Source: Akkermansiaceae bacterium (GTDB lineage Bacteria > Verrucomicrobiota > Verrucomicrobiia > Verrucomicrobiales > Akkermansiaceae). From it: a DNA stretch of 64,000 nucleotides. The stretch lies in contig JAPKDJ010000002.1 of NCBI GenBank assembly GCA_026421245.1, positions 62,001-126,000 of the forward strand, in the 5' to 3' direction. A program made the position numbers and the translations under genes. Positions 31,180-41,353 of the stretch are shown here, in pieces (the stretch's first letter is position 1; each line of letters starts with the position of its first letter). Under the pieces are notes generated by a model that saw only the letters and a program-made list of their open reading frames with translations, did no database searches and was not told the DNA's origin.

Positions 31180-31794
31180 ATGACACACACTCCTTCAATC
31201 TCTTCCAAACGACGCGGTTTCACCCTTGTGGAACTTCTCGTTGTGATCGCCATTATCGCCGTTCTCGCAAGCCTTGGATTCGCCGGGTTCAACATCGCAA
31301 TCATGAAGGCCAAGCAGACATCGGCCAGAACCTGTATGAGTTCGCTCATCATGGCCTCCGATGACTACTACGAAGCTTATCAGACTCTTCCCCTTGGCAG
31401 CATCACCAACGCTGATGAGGAAAAAGATACTGACCATCAGCTTATGGCCGCTCTTCTCGGACTGAAAAGTGCCGAAGACGAGAACTACAAGCTCGAGAGC
31501 TTCTTTTCCTTCAAAGGCGCAAAAGGCAAAGGGCCGGCCGCTCATGACGGACTTGACCGCTCCGACAACCGTGCCGAACTCCTCGGACCATGGATGAACT
31601 CTCAGAAAAGCGATCGCTACTACCGGATCTTGTATGATTATGACTATGACAGCGAGCTCCGTGAGCCTCAGGCTCTGGGCAACGAGATCAAATATGACAC
31701 CAAAACCCTAATCTATCACAAGGGCAAGGACGGCAAGATCGGCACCGGAAAGTACGATCAGGACAACGTCTACAGCTGGAGCAAGAGCGGCTAA
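31180..31794 (+). CDS. Type II secretion/type IV pilin-like protein with prepilin N-terminal cleavage motif
   Basis: SSKRRGFTLVELLVVIAIIAVLASLGFAGFN. Confidence 0.9.
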   Translation: MTHTPSISSKRRGFTLVELLVVIAIIAVLASLGFAGFNIAIMKAKQTSARTCMSSLIMASDDYYEAYQTLPLGSITNADEEKDTDHQLMAALLGLKSAEDENYKLESFFSFKGAKGKGPAAHDGLDRSDNRAELLGPWMNSQKSDRYYRILYDYDYDSELREPQALGNEIKYDTKTLIYHKGKDGKIGTGKYDQDNVYSWSKSG

Positions 31795-31817
31795 TCCAAA
31801 TCAACCCCAAATTTCCA

Positions 31818-31854
31818 AAAACCGGGCTTCCTTCAAAGGTTGCCCGGTTTTTTT
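31818..31854 (+). terminator. Intrinsic terminator after the pilin-like gene
   Basis: AACCGGGC-TTCCTTCAAAGGTT-GCCCGGTT followed by TTTTTT. Confidence 0.85.
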
Positions 31855-31857
31855 CGC

Positions 31858-33159
31858 TCACATGCAGGGAACGAGTACGCCGTCACGCATCCCGTGGATC
31901 TTCTTCTTGTCGGCCGGCACGATGGTGGCAAGGCAGCCTCCCAATTTCGTCCTCCCCTCACGATCAACAAAATAATACGGACACAGCCGCGCACGCCCCA
32001 CCATGATTCGGCGCTCTCCGGTCTCCGGATCGAAGTAGGGGTGCTCCACCAACTTCGTCTCCTTAAATTCCTGCACCACCCACGACTGGCTTCCAAATTC
32101 CTCCAGCGCACGCCTCATCATCGCCTTCCACTCGGTCGAGGAAATATCATGACCAATCGTCACTCCGCGGGAACCCCAGGCCAGTTCACTAAAACCGCTG
32201 ACTTTCAAAACAAGTCTCCGGTCCTTTTGACTAAAATCGCCCACTTCATCCCACGAACTCACATCGAGCCGGGGAAGTGCCGCATGAGGGGGGATTTCCG
32301 AAGGATCAATCGGCCAACCATAGGGCACGAGTTTTTTTAGCATCTCCAAATGACTTCCCCGAAGTTCCTTTTCCCAGATTTTGCGAAGCGAGGGTGTCCA
32401 AAAGAGAGCCAGCCAAAGTTTTTCCTCAAAATGCGGTTTCAGCGGAGGCGTCACTCCCCCCTTCCGGGCCAACTCACGGATCGATGGAATCGACTCCCAA
32501 TCGAAAAGCTCGAAAAAACGATAAGCCTCACGATCCCCCGGCTTCCAGGTCTCGGCCTCATGAACGGAAAATTTATCCCCCAACTCGCCAGCCAACCAAT
32601 CCATCTCCGGGCGATAGTCACCCGATTCCTCGGACACCAAAATCTCGGCCCCATCCTCGAAAAGCGAGGCAAACCCCTCAAGCATTCCGGTCGCTCCCCC
32701 AAAGATCTCAAATCCCGCCGCCGCATACGTCTTGCTCAGCCAGGCCAAAGTCCCAATCCCTCCCGGCACTCCATCCAGCTCCGACGCTGAAAAACCCTCT
32801 TCCGTAAGCAGTAAATCTGGCCGGATCACTCTCGGCGCCACTCCACGTTGTCCTTCGGAGCGCTGATGATCAATGATCCAATCTGGCTTCCCCGCATCAA
32901 AAAGACGTGAGATCCACTCCGGCCGACGGCCCTCCCCACTCAATCGATAAAGTTCATCACAAACTTGCTGAAAGCGATGCAAGGGGTGTCCCAGTCTGGT
33001 TAGCAATTTTCGCTGCCCCTTCGAGAGCAAAAAAGGCTCGGGCGACCAAATCCATTCGCGGTCGACAAAAAACCCTGCCTTGGGTGCAGCATTCTTGAGG
33101 TCATCGAGAGTCAAATCGGACATCTGCGATGAATCTATCAAGCCATCGAAAGACATCAA
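31858..33159 (-). CDS. Conserved hypothetical protein, possible circularly permuted ATP-grasp-like enzyme
   Basis: RRLVLKVSGFSELAWGSRGVTIGHDISSTEWKAMMRRALEEFGSQSWVVQEFKETKLVEHPYFDPETGERRIMVGRARLCPYYF resembles an ATP-grasp ligase core. Confidence 0.5.
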   Translation of the reverse strand: MMSFDGLIDSSQMSDLTLDDLKNAAPKAGFFVDREWIWSPEPFLLSKGQRKLLTRLGHPLHRFQQVCDELYRLSGEGRRPEWISRLFDAGKPDWIIDHQRSEGQRGVAPRVIRPDLLLTEEGFSASELDGVPGGIGTLAWLSKTYAAAGFEIFGGATGMLEGFASLFEDGAEILVSEESGDYRPEMDWLAGELGDKFSVHEAETWKPGDREAYRFFELFDWESIPSIRELARKGGVTPPLKPHFEEKLWLALFWTPSLRKIWEKELRGSHLEMLKKLVPYGWPIDPSEIPPHAALPRLDVSSWDEVGDFSQKDRRLVLKVSGFSELAWGSRGVTIGHDISSTEWKAMMRRALEEFGSQSWVVQEFKETKLVEHPYFDPETGERRIMVGRARLCPYYFVDREGRTKLGGCLATIVPADKKKIHGMRDGVLVPCM

Positions 33160-33258
33160 CCATCAGCTTGAAAGCTTGTCTCCCAACCCCCGTAAATTGA
33201 TCCATTGTGAAATTTCCATTGTCCTTAGAGAAATCCCGCGTATTCAACTCCCCGTCGC

Positions 33259-34698
33259 ATGTTTTTTCTCACTAAAATGTTCAAGCTCCGGGACAAGGCC
33301 AACCCGGAAGAGGAAAAGCCATTCCTCGATCACCTCGAAGATCTGAGAATCATGGTCACTAGGGTCGTCCTGACCCTCCTTATTTCCACCCTTGTCTGCT
33401 TCGTTTACAAAGACGAGCTGATGAAGATTATCCGCAAGCCTGTCGAAGAGGTCTGGGTGGATCGACACGAGGCCACCCTTCCCGAGGATGAGGACATCTC
33501 CCTCGACGACTGGGAGAACGCTCTCTCCTTTTCCCAGATCTCGGCCCCACTCGGCCAATACGACCCAGAACTCGCCGAACTCTGGTGGGCCAAGGCCACC
33601 GATGAACGAACCCGACGACTCACCGAGGCCGCCATCATCTACCGCGCCGCCCAAAAACTCGAAGAAGATCAACAGCAAGACTTCATCAAGTCCTTGCCGG
33701 ATGAAAAAAATGGAGCCCGCGAGCTGGCCCTGAAACTCCTCGAAACCAAACCCAGCGATGACCTCAATGCCGAGGGCAACCTCCGGCTCATGAGTTCCCT
33801 GAAGCCAACGGAGACCTTCATGCTCACGATGAAGCTGGCCTTTTTTGCCGGCATCATCGTCTCCTTTCCCTTCCTCCTCTATTTCCTGCTCCAATTCATC
33901 GTTCCCGGACTCAAGGCCAAAGAACGAAAAGCCCTCTGGCCCGCGCTCTTGATTGGCTTCGGACTCTTCCTTGGGGGGGTCTTTTTCGCCTACTTCTTCG
34001 TCCTACCGAACGTCCTCACCTTCTTCTATGAGTGGGGTAAGGACATGGGAATTTCCAACGACTGGCGGATCGGCTACTACATCTCCTTTGCCACCACCTT
34101 TGTCCTCATCTTTGGTCTGGCCTTCGAACTTCCCGTCGTGGTGATGACCCTTGTGAAGATTGGCTTGCTCAGTCACAGCATGATGCGTGAGACCCGCTCC
34201 TATGCGATTCTCGCCATCTTTGTGATCGCCGCCCTCATCACACCGACTCCCGACATGATGACCCTGTCCCTCCTTGGCGTTCCAATGGTGATTCTATACG
34301 AAATCTGTATTTGGCTCTCCTACTTCCACGAGAAGAAAGTCAACCGCGAGGAGGCGGAAGAAGAGAAGGAACGTATGAAGTGCCTCTTGTCCGAGCCAGA
34401 GGGCAACGATGACCCGGAAGATGATCCGCATCATGACGACCACGATCATCATCATGACGACCACGATCATCATCATGACGACCACGATCCGCATCATGAC
34501 GACCACGATCCGCATCATGACGACCACGATCCGCATCATGACGACCACCTCGACCTGACCGAAGAGCACGAACATGAGGACATCAGTGACGACTACATGA
34601 ACTATCCCGGTGAGCATCATGCACCCGAGGAGGATCCCAACTACGACCCATTGCTCCCGGACGAAGACATTCCCGACGAGGAAAAAGACCGTAAGTGA
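33259..34698 (+). CDS. tatC: Sec-independent protein translocase TatC with enlarged loop and His/Asp-rich C-terminal tail
   Basis: FLDHLEDLRIMVTRVVLTLLISTLVCFVYK, FAGIIVSFPFLLYFLLQFIVPGLKAKERKAL, FGLAFELPVVVMTLVKIGLL, AILAIFVIAALITPTPDMMT. Confidence 0.95.
   Translation: MFFLTKMFKLRDKANPEEEKPFLDHLEDLRIMVTRVVLTLLISTLVCFVYKDELMKIIRKPVEEVWVDRHEATLPEDEDISLDDWENALSFSQISAPLGQYDPELAELWWAKATDERTRRLTEAAIIYRAAQKLEEDQQQDFIKSLPDEKNGARELALKLLETKPSDDLNAEGNLRLMSSLKPTETFMLTMKLAFFAGIIVSFPFLLYFLLQFIVPGLKAKERKALWPALLIGFGLFLGGVFFAYFFVLPNVLTFFYEWGKDMGISNDWRIGYYISFATTFVLIFGLAFELPVVVMTLVKIGLLSHSMMRETRSYAILAIFVIAALITPTPDMMTLSLLGVPMVILYEICIWLSYFHEKKVNREEAEEEKERMKCLLSEPEGNDDPEDDPHHDDHDHHHDDHDHHHDDHDPHHDDHDPHHDDHDPHHDDHLDLTEEHEHEDISDDYMNYPGEHHAPEEDPNYDPLLPDEDIPDEEKDRK
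34429..34548 (+). repeat. 21-bp in-frame tandem repeat (~5.7 copies) encoding HHDDHDH/HHDDHDP
   Basis: catcatgacgaccacgatcat x2, catcatgacgaccacgatccg x3, then catcatgacgaccac. Confidence 0.97.
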
Positions 34699-34737
34699 TT
34701 CTGGTCAAAGGCTTGCTTTCCCCGTAATTCTTGGGGC

Positions 34738-35613
34738 ATGCAATCAATGACCGGATTCGGCCGCGCCGAACACGCCAGCGAGGGAATCATCGCCCGCGTG
34801 GAAATCGCAACGGTGAACCGAAAACAAGCTGATATCCACTTCAGCCTGCCACGGGAGCTGGGTGAACTGGAAGCTGGTCTAAAGAAGACCGTTCTCGGTG
34901 TGGTCTCCCGGGGCCGGGTCAACATCTCCATCAACCTGGAGCGAGCCTCCGGAAATGACGAAAGTCTCAATCTTGATCCGAGTCGTGCCCAAGCACTCGA
35001 AGCCGCATTTATCGAACTTTCCGATGTCCTCAACCGCACCGTGAAGCTTGAGGCCTCCGACTTCCTCCGCGCACCCGGCGTCATCACCTTTGAAGACTCA
35101 GGGTGGGACGTTGAGGAAGCACGGACCGCCATCGAACCGGCCCTATCGACCGCTCTGGAGAAGTTGGTGGAAATGAGGACTGCCGAGGGAGCTGACCTCA
35201 AGACTGACCTCCTCGTCCGCCTCATCATTCTCGAAGAGCATGCCAAGGTCATCTCCGTCGCCACCCCAAAAGTGGTCGCCCGGCAGCGTGAGCTCCTTCA
35301 CAATCGCCTCCGTGAGGCTGACATCGATCTCGATCTCAATGATGAACGACTTTTGAAAGAAATCGCTATTTTCGCCGAGCGCTGTGACATCTCGGAAGAG
35401 ACCACCAGACTCGACTCACACATCGGTCGTTTCCGCGAGTATCTCGATTCTGATGAACCGGTCGGCCGGTCGCTCGACTTCCTCTGCCAGGAGATCAACC
35501 GCGAGTTCAATACCATTGGTTCAAAAGCCAACGATTCCGGCATTGGTCAAAACGTGGTGGGAGCCAAAACGGAACTCGAAAAGATCCGCGAGCAAGTCCA
35601 AAACATTGAATAG
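34738..35613 (+). CDS. yicC: YicC family protein (putative endoribonuclease)
   Basis: MQSMTGFGRAE start, VEIATVNRKQADIHFSLPREL, DFLCQEINREFNTIGSKANDSGIGQNVVGAKTELEKIREQVQNIE end. Confidence 0.95.
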   Translation: MQSMTGFGRAEHASEGIIARVEIATVNRKQADIHFSLPRELGELEAGLKKTVLGVVSRGRVNISINLERASGNDESLNLDPSRAQALEAAFIELSDVLNRTVKLEASDFLRAPGVITFEDSGWDVEEARTAIEPALSTALEKLVEMRTAEGADLKTDLLVRLIILEEHAKVISVATPKVVARQRELLHNRLREADIDLDLNDERLLKEIAIFAERCDISEETTRLDSHIGRFREYLDSDEPVGRSLDFLCQEINREFNTIGSKANDSGIGQNVVGAKTELEKIREQVQNIE

Positions 35614-36194
35614 CAATGAAGTCCGGCACTCTCCTCTCCTTGGTGCGCCATCGGAAGTCCCTCGTCTGCGGGCTTTAGATGTAGTTCTCTTGAAATCAGC
35701 AAGACCTACCTTCCCAAAGGCCGGTAGGGACGACACGAGCCCCGTTACATCACGATTCAAGCCCAAAACCGGATCTCGGGAGCAGGAGCCCGCACCCACG
35801 CCCGCCTCCTCCAGCGCGGTGGTTTGAAATCCAATTACAATTCTCTCGGATACCTCACTTGGCATTTCACAGTCGATGCCTACTCCATCTACCAGACGCT
35901 TCCTACCAACGAACCGGAAAAACTCCCGCTCCGCCATCCTTGACCGACGCGCCCTTGGCCATAAAAAATGCCCGCCACTTTCTCATCACCAATCGCAAAC
36001 CTGGAGCCAAATGGCAGGCCTTTCTCAGGTAGGTGAAAAGCTACCTCTAGGCCGGCTTCCAAAGGTTCACTCGTAAAAAAAACGGAGCCGCTTTTTTGGC
36101 TGGGCAGGGAGTGGAGCGGGCTCCATGACCGGGGAGTAACGATCGCCGGACGAAATAAGCGGCAAGTTTCACGAATAGACTTTAAGAAAACGGT

Positions 36195-37364
36195 CTAAGC
36201 CTCTACCTCGATATACTTGCTCCGGTGCACCCAAACACTCTGCACCAGCCCCAGAAGGAACATACAAATCACCACAAAGGTTCCCGAGTAGCTCACCAGC
36301 GGTAATGGAATTCCCGTGATCGGAGTCAGCAAAACACACATGCCAATATTCTCAAACATGTGGGCAAAAAACAGTCCCACCACGCCGCCGACAATAATCC
36401 TCCCAGCGAGATCACGACTGTAAAACGCGATAAAGAGGCATTGAATGAGCAACAGCGCGAATGCCGTCACCAAGAGCAAGGCGCCTCGAAACCCCTGTTC
36501 TTCAGCGATAACGGCAAAAATGTAGTCGTTATGCGCCGTCTTCCACGGAATGTATTTCTTGTCGTGCAATGAGCCCCGCTCATCGGTCGCGCCCCACCCC
36601 AGTCCTTTCCAGCCCGCCTTTCCAACCGCAGTGGAAACCCAGTAAGGAGCCCAGTTTTTATCGGTCTTCTCGACGATTCCGCTATCCACCGATTCCAAGT
36701 ACATTTCAATACGCTCGGTGCCTCGCTCCGAGACCGATGGCAGCACCATAAAGTAAGCGATCGGTGTCATCCCAACCGCAATCCCCGTGAGGAAAATGAG
36801 GTATCGCCAGGGAATTCCACTCACCAAAATGGCAACAATGGCCACTGGAACCCAGACCAACGCAGATCCCATATCACCCAGCTTCACCACGAGAAGGAAA
36901 GGAATTCCCGTCAGCGCCGCAATCAACAACACCCGAAATGACGGTTCCGTAAAAAATCGATGAATCTTTGGCAAATCCTGAGCCAAGGTCGCAATCGCGA
37001 TAATTCCTGCTGCGATGGCCAACTGTGCCGGCTGAAAACTAATTTGCCCAAAGTCCAGGCGGTGCACTCCGTCATCCACTCCCATCGCCTTCACCGTCAG
37101 TGCCAGGCCGATCACATACATCGGCACCCCCAACCAACGCACCCAGCGGTAGTCGATTAACGCCGAGCAAAAATAAACAATGGTGCCAAGCCCCATCCAC
37201 ATCTTGTGGCGGCTTGCAAAAAACTCCCCACCTGACATCCCGTCCTGTCCCGGCAAATGGCGTGCCGCACTCTCAATCGCAAAGATCCCAAAAATGAGGA
37301 GCCCGTACATCGTCAGTACGAGAACCCAGTTCATTCCGAGAATTTTACGAAAAAGCGGCGTCAT
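36195..37364 (-). CDS. rodA: SEDS-family rod-shape-determining protein RodA
   Basis: GMNWVLVLTMYGLLIFGIFAIESA, FQPAQLAIAAGIIAIATLAQDLPKIH, KLGDMGSALVWVPVA, TAHNDYIFAVIAEEQGFRGAL, PLPLVSYSGTFVV. Start set at ATG 37364; the track extends further upstream. Confidence 0.92.
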   Translation of the reverse strand: MTPLFRKILGMNWVLVLTMYGLLIFGIFAIESAARHLPGQDGMSGGEFFASRHKMWMGLGTIVYFCSALIDYRWVRWLGVPMYVIGLALTVKAMGVDDGVHRLDFGQISFQPAQLAIAAGIIAIATLAQDLPKIHRFFTEPSFRVLLIAALTGIPFLLVVKLGDMGSALVWVPVAIVAILVSGIPWRYLIFLTGIAVGMTPIAYFMVLPSVSERGTERIEMYLESVDSGIVEKTDKNWAPYWVSTAVGKAGWKGLGWGATDERGSLHDKKYIPWKTAHNDYIFAVIAEEQGFRGALLLVTAFALLLIQCLFIAFYSRDLAGRIIVGGVVGLFFAHMFENIGMCVLLTPITGIPLPLVSYSGTFVVICMFLLGLVQSVWVHRSKYIEVEA

Positions 37365-37736
37365 AGTCTCCGGCGCGCGGACTCTACCCAGTGGAAACGT
37401 TCCGGAACACTCTAAAAGTTCAAGCTCCCTTGGAATTTCTGGAAAAGAGCGCCATGAACTCATTCTCTTTCTATCTTGGAACAAGCGCCCCTCATCGACC
37501 GCCTCAACTTCAGTTGAAAGAGTCTCCCCAATCATGAAGCCACAAGCCTGCCACAATGTGGTGGGATCTCTCAACCGACCCAAAGGGGCCTGATATCCGC
37601 TCACACACAACCAGCACCCTGAAGAGCCGCGATACAAAATCACTCACTCCACTCCTCTTCGTTTCATCTTTCGCAATGTGAAAAGCCCTCCTTCATCTTC
37701 CCTATTCTCATCATTCCTCCTTCATGATGCTAGAAA

Positions 37737-40643
37737 CTATGAGAAGAACCCCATCAACTCATCTACCTCAAGACCGGGGACGAGGGCACCGCCGCCATCG
37801 AGCACGACCTCCATCATCTTCTTTTTCTCCTCTTGGAGAGCGAGGATCTTCTCCTCCACGGTGCCACGCGTGATGAGTTTGTAGCTTGTGACGACGTTTT
37901 TCTGACCAATCCGGTGGGCACGGTCGGTTGCTTGGGCTTCCACGGCAGGGTTCCACCACGGATCAAGGTGGATGACGGTATCCGCAGCGGTCAGGTTAAG
38001 TCCAACGCCACCGGCTTTGAGCGAAATCAGGAAGACCGGAGCATCCCCCTCTTGGAACCGCTCCACCACTTCGGCCCGCTTTTTAGTAGAGCCATCAAGG
38101 TAACAATAATCCCACTTGTTCTCAATGAGAATGGGAACAACCCCCTGGAGAAGTTGCACAAACTGACTGAAGACGAGAACCCGATGCCCCCCCGCTACCG
38201 CTTCGGTGACAAGATCTTCGAGTTCGTCGAGTTTCACTCCGGCATCCTTGTCCTCTATTTTCAGACCGGGAAGAAGACGAAGATCGCAACACGCCTGGCG
38301 AAGCCGCAATAAGGCGGTGAGAGCGACCATCCGCTTCCGGCCATCGTCAGCGGCCTCAACCAGTGCTCGGCTTTCCTGAAGAAGCTGCCGATAGATCGTT
38401 GCTTGTTTCGGAGCAAGATCGCAGTAGCGGACCTGCTCGATACGATCAGGTAGATCTTTGGCGACCTCGGTCTTCAAACGACGAAGAACAACCGGCTTGA
38501 GGCGCCGGGCCAAACGTCGGGCCAGAGCTGGATCGCCCCCCTTCCGAAGCGGCTTTTCAAATCGTTCCATAAAGGCCTTCCGTGGACCAAGATAACCCGG
38601 GAGCGCAAACTGCATGATGGACCAGAGATCCTGTAAGGAGTTCTCGACCGGTGTTCCCGAGACGGCGAAGCGATGAGTCGCCTTAATCCGATGAGCTGCC
38701 AGCGAGATCTGCGCATCCGGATTCTTGATTTGCTGAGCTTCATCAAGCACCGCGATATCGAACTCCCGGGTGTGAAATTTTTCAGCATCGATCCGAAGAA
38801 TGGCGTAACTTGTGATGACCAGATCGACCTCGGGAATCTCACCCCGTTTCCCTCCCACATGTTGCGCCACGGAGAGAGACGGCACCCATTTCTGAGCTTC
38901 CGCCGCCCAGTTGGACACCAGAGAGGAAGGGCAAACCACGAGCGCTTGCCCTCCTTTTTTCTCAATAAAGGTGAGTGTTTGTAGGGTTTTGCCTAACCCC
39001 ATGTCATCAGCCAAAACACCGCCCATACCCAACTCACTCAGGTGATACATCCAGCGGACTCCCGTCGCTTGATAAGGACGGAGCACGCCCGGAAGATCAA
39101 GATCAGTCTTGGCCTCCTCCTCGATCGCCATCCCGAAATCACGCGCGCTCGTTTTCAAGAATGCGGCCTGCTGCGCGCTCACTTCAAAAACACCTGGCGC
39201 ACTTTGGGTGGCCTCGGAATCACTCAAGGTCTCATTGACCTCTTCGATAAAGTCCGAATCGATGACCGCTATTTTACCTCGACCGAAGGCCTGCTCGACA
39301 CTTCCCATGCGAAGCATCCGTTGCACTTGATCAGAATTAAGCTCTTGCCCTCCGGCATGAAAACGGGTCTCGACCGAAAACCAATCGCGGCCGGCATCCT
39401 TCCATTCCCAATCAGGCTTGACCGCCACGACTTGCTCGGCGGCCGTTTGAAATCGCTCGCCTTTCTCGGCCCTCCATTGGGGAGGCAGTTCGGCAAAGGC
39501 ATGAAACTTTAAAATATCCTCGCGCTCGCGCAGCGCCATCCGCCCACCCTTTACCGGCCCCTCGAAACCCCAGGCATGGAAGAAATCAATGACCGCATTT
39601 TCCTTCGAAAGATTGGTGAGAATCCCTCCAACCAATTGAGGCTCGCCATTTTCACAGGAGGCTTTTTTCCCATCGTAGTGAAACTCGAGTCGGGCTTCCA
39701 GATGACGAAGCGAACCTTCCAGAACCACGGTCACCTCAGGAACTCCTTCTTCGGGGAGAGAATTCCAAAGTTCATCAGGCACATCAAACCACTGCTCAAG
39801 CTTGCTTAAGGTGAAGCGCGCTTCGGCCGCACTCACCCGGAGTCCCTGCCCCAGCACGGCGGAAAACTTTGACGGCAATCCTGACGCCAGCGGATAGAAC
39901 TCGGTTCCGTTCAATTCCCACGCGCCCAGATTCCCAGACTTCACGACCACGCGCTCTCCTCTCAATCGGAGCGGTCGACGCGGTGCTCTGCCATGAATCA
40001 GGGCCGCTTCTTTCTTCCCAAACTCCACCCGTGGATGCCCCACCAGCCCTTCCAATAATTCGACAAATTGTTCCCGGTTAAAGTTCACAATCCCCGGCGG
40101 CTCACCCGGAAAGACTTCCCGTAAAACCCGCCACAATTCCTCATCATGTGAATCGATCTGATAATTCCCTTCCGGAAGCGCACTGAGAAGAACTTCATCG
40201 CCATTCACCACCGCTCCGAATCCAAGCATCAACTGCCCCCGCTCCCAAGATGTCTCCACTTTGAGAGGAAGCATCACCCGCATCTCAAGAGGAGACCCTT
40301 CCCCGGACAAAGCGGGCCATTTGTCTTCCACTGGCTCCAGGAGCTCAGCCGGCTTGATTTGCGGGTCAATGACCTCCAACCCAATCGCCATGACGTGAGC
40401 ACAAACACGACCATCCTGCCGCACCATCAAACAGGTGCAGTGATTTTCCATGTGAGTCCGGGAGATCATCTCCATGCTCACGCGCTTGATTTTACCACTG
40501 ACCCGCGTCTCGCCGGAAAGCACACCGTCTTTGTACTCGGCAGACTTGACCCCGCCATCGCGATGAATGGCGCGGGCTTTTTTCATTTCGACGTGACCGC
40601 CCGCATCCATGAGGAGGTCGCGGGTTAGTTCGAGATGACTCAT
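37737..40643 (-). CDS. SNF2-family DEAD/DEAH helicase with SWIM zinc finger
   Basis: CTCLMVRQDGRVCAHVMA (SWIM CxC...CxH), GGVLADDMGLGKTLQTLTFIEKKGG, VLDEAQQIKNPDAQ, LNLTAADTVIHLDPWWNPAVEAQATDRAHRIGQ. Confidence 0.95.
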   Translation of the reverse strand: MSHLELTRDLLMDAGGHVEMKKARAIHRDGGVKSAEYKDGVLSGETRVSGKIKRVSMEMISRTHMENHCTCLMVRQDGRVCAHVMAIGLEVIDPQIKPAELLEPVEDKWPALSGEGSPLEMRVMLPLKVETSWERGQLMLGFGAVVNGDEVLLSALPEGNYQIDSHDEELWRVLREVFPGEPPGIVNFNREQFVELLEGLVGHPRVEFGKKEAALIHGRAPRRPLRLRGERVVVKSGNLGAWELNGTEFYPLASGLPSKFSAVLGQGLRVSAAEARFTLSKLEQWFDVPDELWNSLPEEGVPEVTVVLEGSLRHLEARLEFHYDGKKASCENGEPQLVGGILTNLSKENAVIDFFHAWGFEGPVKGGRMALREREDILKFHAFAELPPQWRAEKGERFQTAAEQVVAVKPDWEWKDAGRDWFSVETRFHAGGQELNSDQVQRMLRMGSVEQAFGRGKIAVIDSDFIEEVNETLSDSEATQSAPGVFEVSAQQAAFLKTSARDFGMAIEEEAKTDLDLPGVLRPYQATGVRWMYHLSELGMGGVLADDMGLGKTLQTLTFIEKKGGQALVVCPSSLVSNWAAEAQKWVPSLSVAQHVGGKRGEIPEVDLVITSYAILRIDAEKFHTREFDIAVLDEAQQIKNPDAQISLAAHRIKATHRFAVSGTPVENSLQDLWSIMQFALPGYLGPRKAFMERFEKPLRKGGDPALARRLARRLKPVVLRRLKTEVAKDLPDRIEQVRYCDLAPKQATIYRQLLQESRALVEAADDGRKRMVALTALLRLRQACCDLRLLPGLKIEDKDAGVKLDELEDLVTEAVAGGHRVLVFSQFVQLLQGVVPILIENKWDYCYLDGSTKKRAEVVERFQEGDAPVFLISLKAGGVGLNLTAADTVIHLDPWWNPAVEAQATDRAHRIGQKNVVTSYKLITRGTVEEKILALQEEKKKMMEVVLDGGGALVPGLEVDELMGFFS

Positions 40644-40660
40644 GAAAATAAAACGCTCGA

Positions 40661-41269
40661 TCAGTCGAGATGCAGGTGAGTCGGAATCACGACAACTTCC
40701 ATCCCAGCTTCGCGGGCCGCGATGATTCCGGACCGAGCATCTTCAAAGACAATGCAATCCCCTGGCTCAACGCCAAGGCGCTTGGCCGTTTCGAGAAAAA
40801 TATCAGGTGCGGGCTTTCCCTTCTTCACCTCGGTGCAGCTCACCACTTCATCAAACCAATCCGAGATCCCCAGTTTCTGAAGAGTCTTTTCAACCACCTC
40901 CCGTGATCCTCCGCTCGCCACAGCCATAGGAACCTTGCCACGATGGGACTCGGCAATTGCGGCGACTTCGGGAATTAGCTCCACCGAATCGAGGTATTTT
41001 AAAAAATGACGCTTCTTAGCTGATCCCACCTCATCGGGATCAAGATGCAGCCCTTGCTCACCGTTGATCACCTCGACAATGTCACGGGTAGGACGCCCTC
41101 CCATCGCATAAAAGACATCCTCCGGGAACACATCACCGTGGCCCTGGTCTTTGAGGGCTTTGCACCATGCCTTGAAATGAACCGGCATCGAATCGACCAG
41201 CGTTCCATCAAGATCGAAAATTAGCGCTTTGTAATCAGAGGTGGGAAGTTTCAGCTCAAGTTGACTCAT
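40661..41269 (-). CDS. HAD-superfamily phosphatase, beta-phosphoglucomutase-like
   Basis: ALIFDLDGTLVDSMPVHFKAWCKAL, VASGGSREVVEKTLQKLGI, KGKPAPDIFLETAKRLGVEPGDCIVFEDARSGIIAAREAGM. Confidence 0.93.
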   Translation of the reverse strand: MSQLELKLPTSDYKALIFDLDGTLVDSMPVHFKAWCKALKDQGHGDVFPEDVFYAMGGRPTRDIVEVINGEQGLHLDPDEVGSAKKRHFLKYLDSVELIPEVAAIAESHRGKVPMAVASGGSREVVEKTLQKLGISDWFDEVVSCTEVKKGKPAPDIFLETAKRLGVEPGDCIVFEDARSGIIAAREAGMEVVVIPTHLHLD

Positions 41270-41353
41270 CGGCGCACGCGAAATGCAGCAAAGCAGGCAA
41301 CCTGACAAGCAGCAATCACATCAGTGACAAAAGTCCCGTCCAAGTCCCCTCCT

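Noticed and set aside
34429-34548. Possible CRISPR array
   Set aside because: Units are contiguous 21-bp repeats with no spacers and encode a His/Asp tail in the tatC frame.
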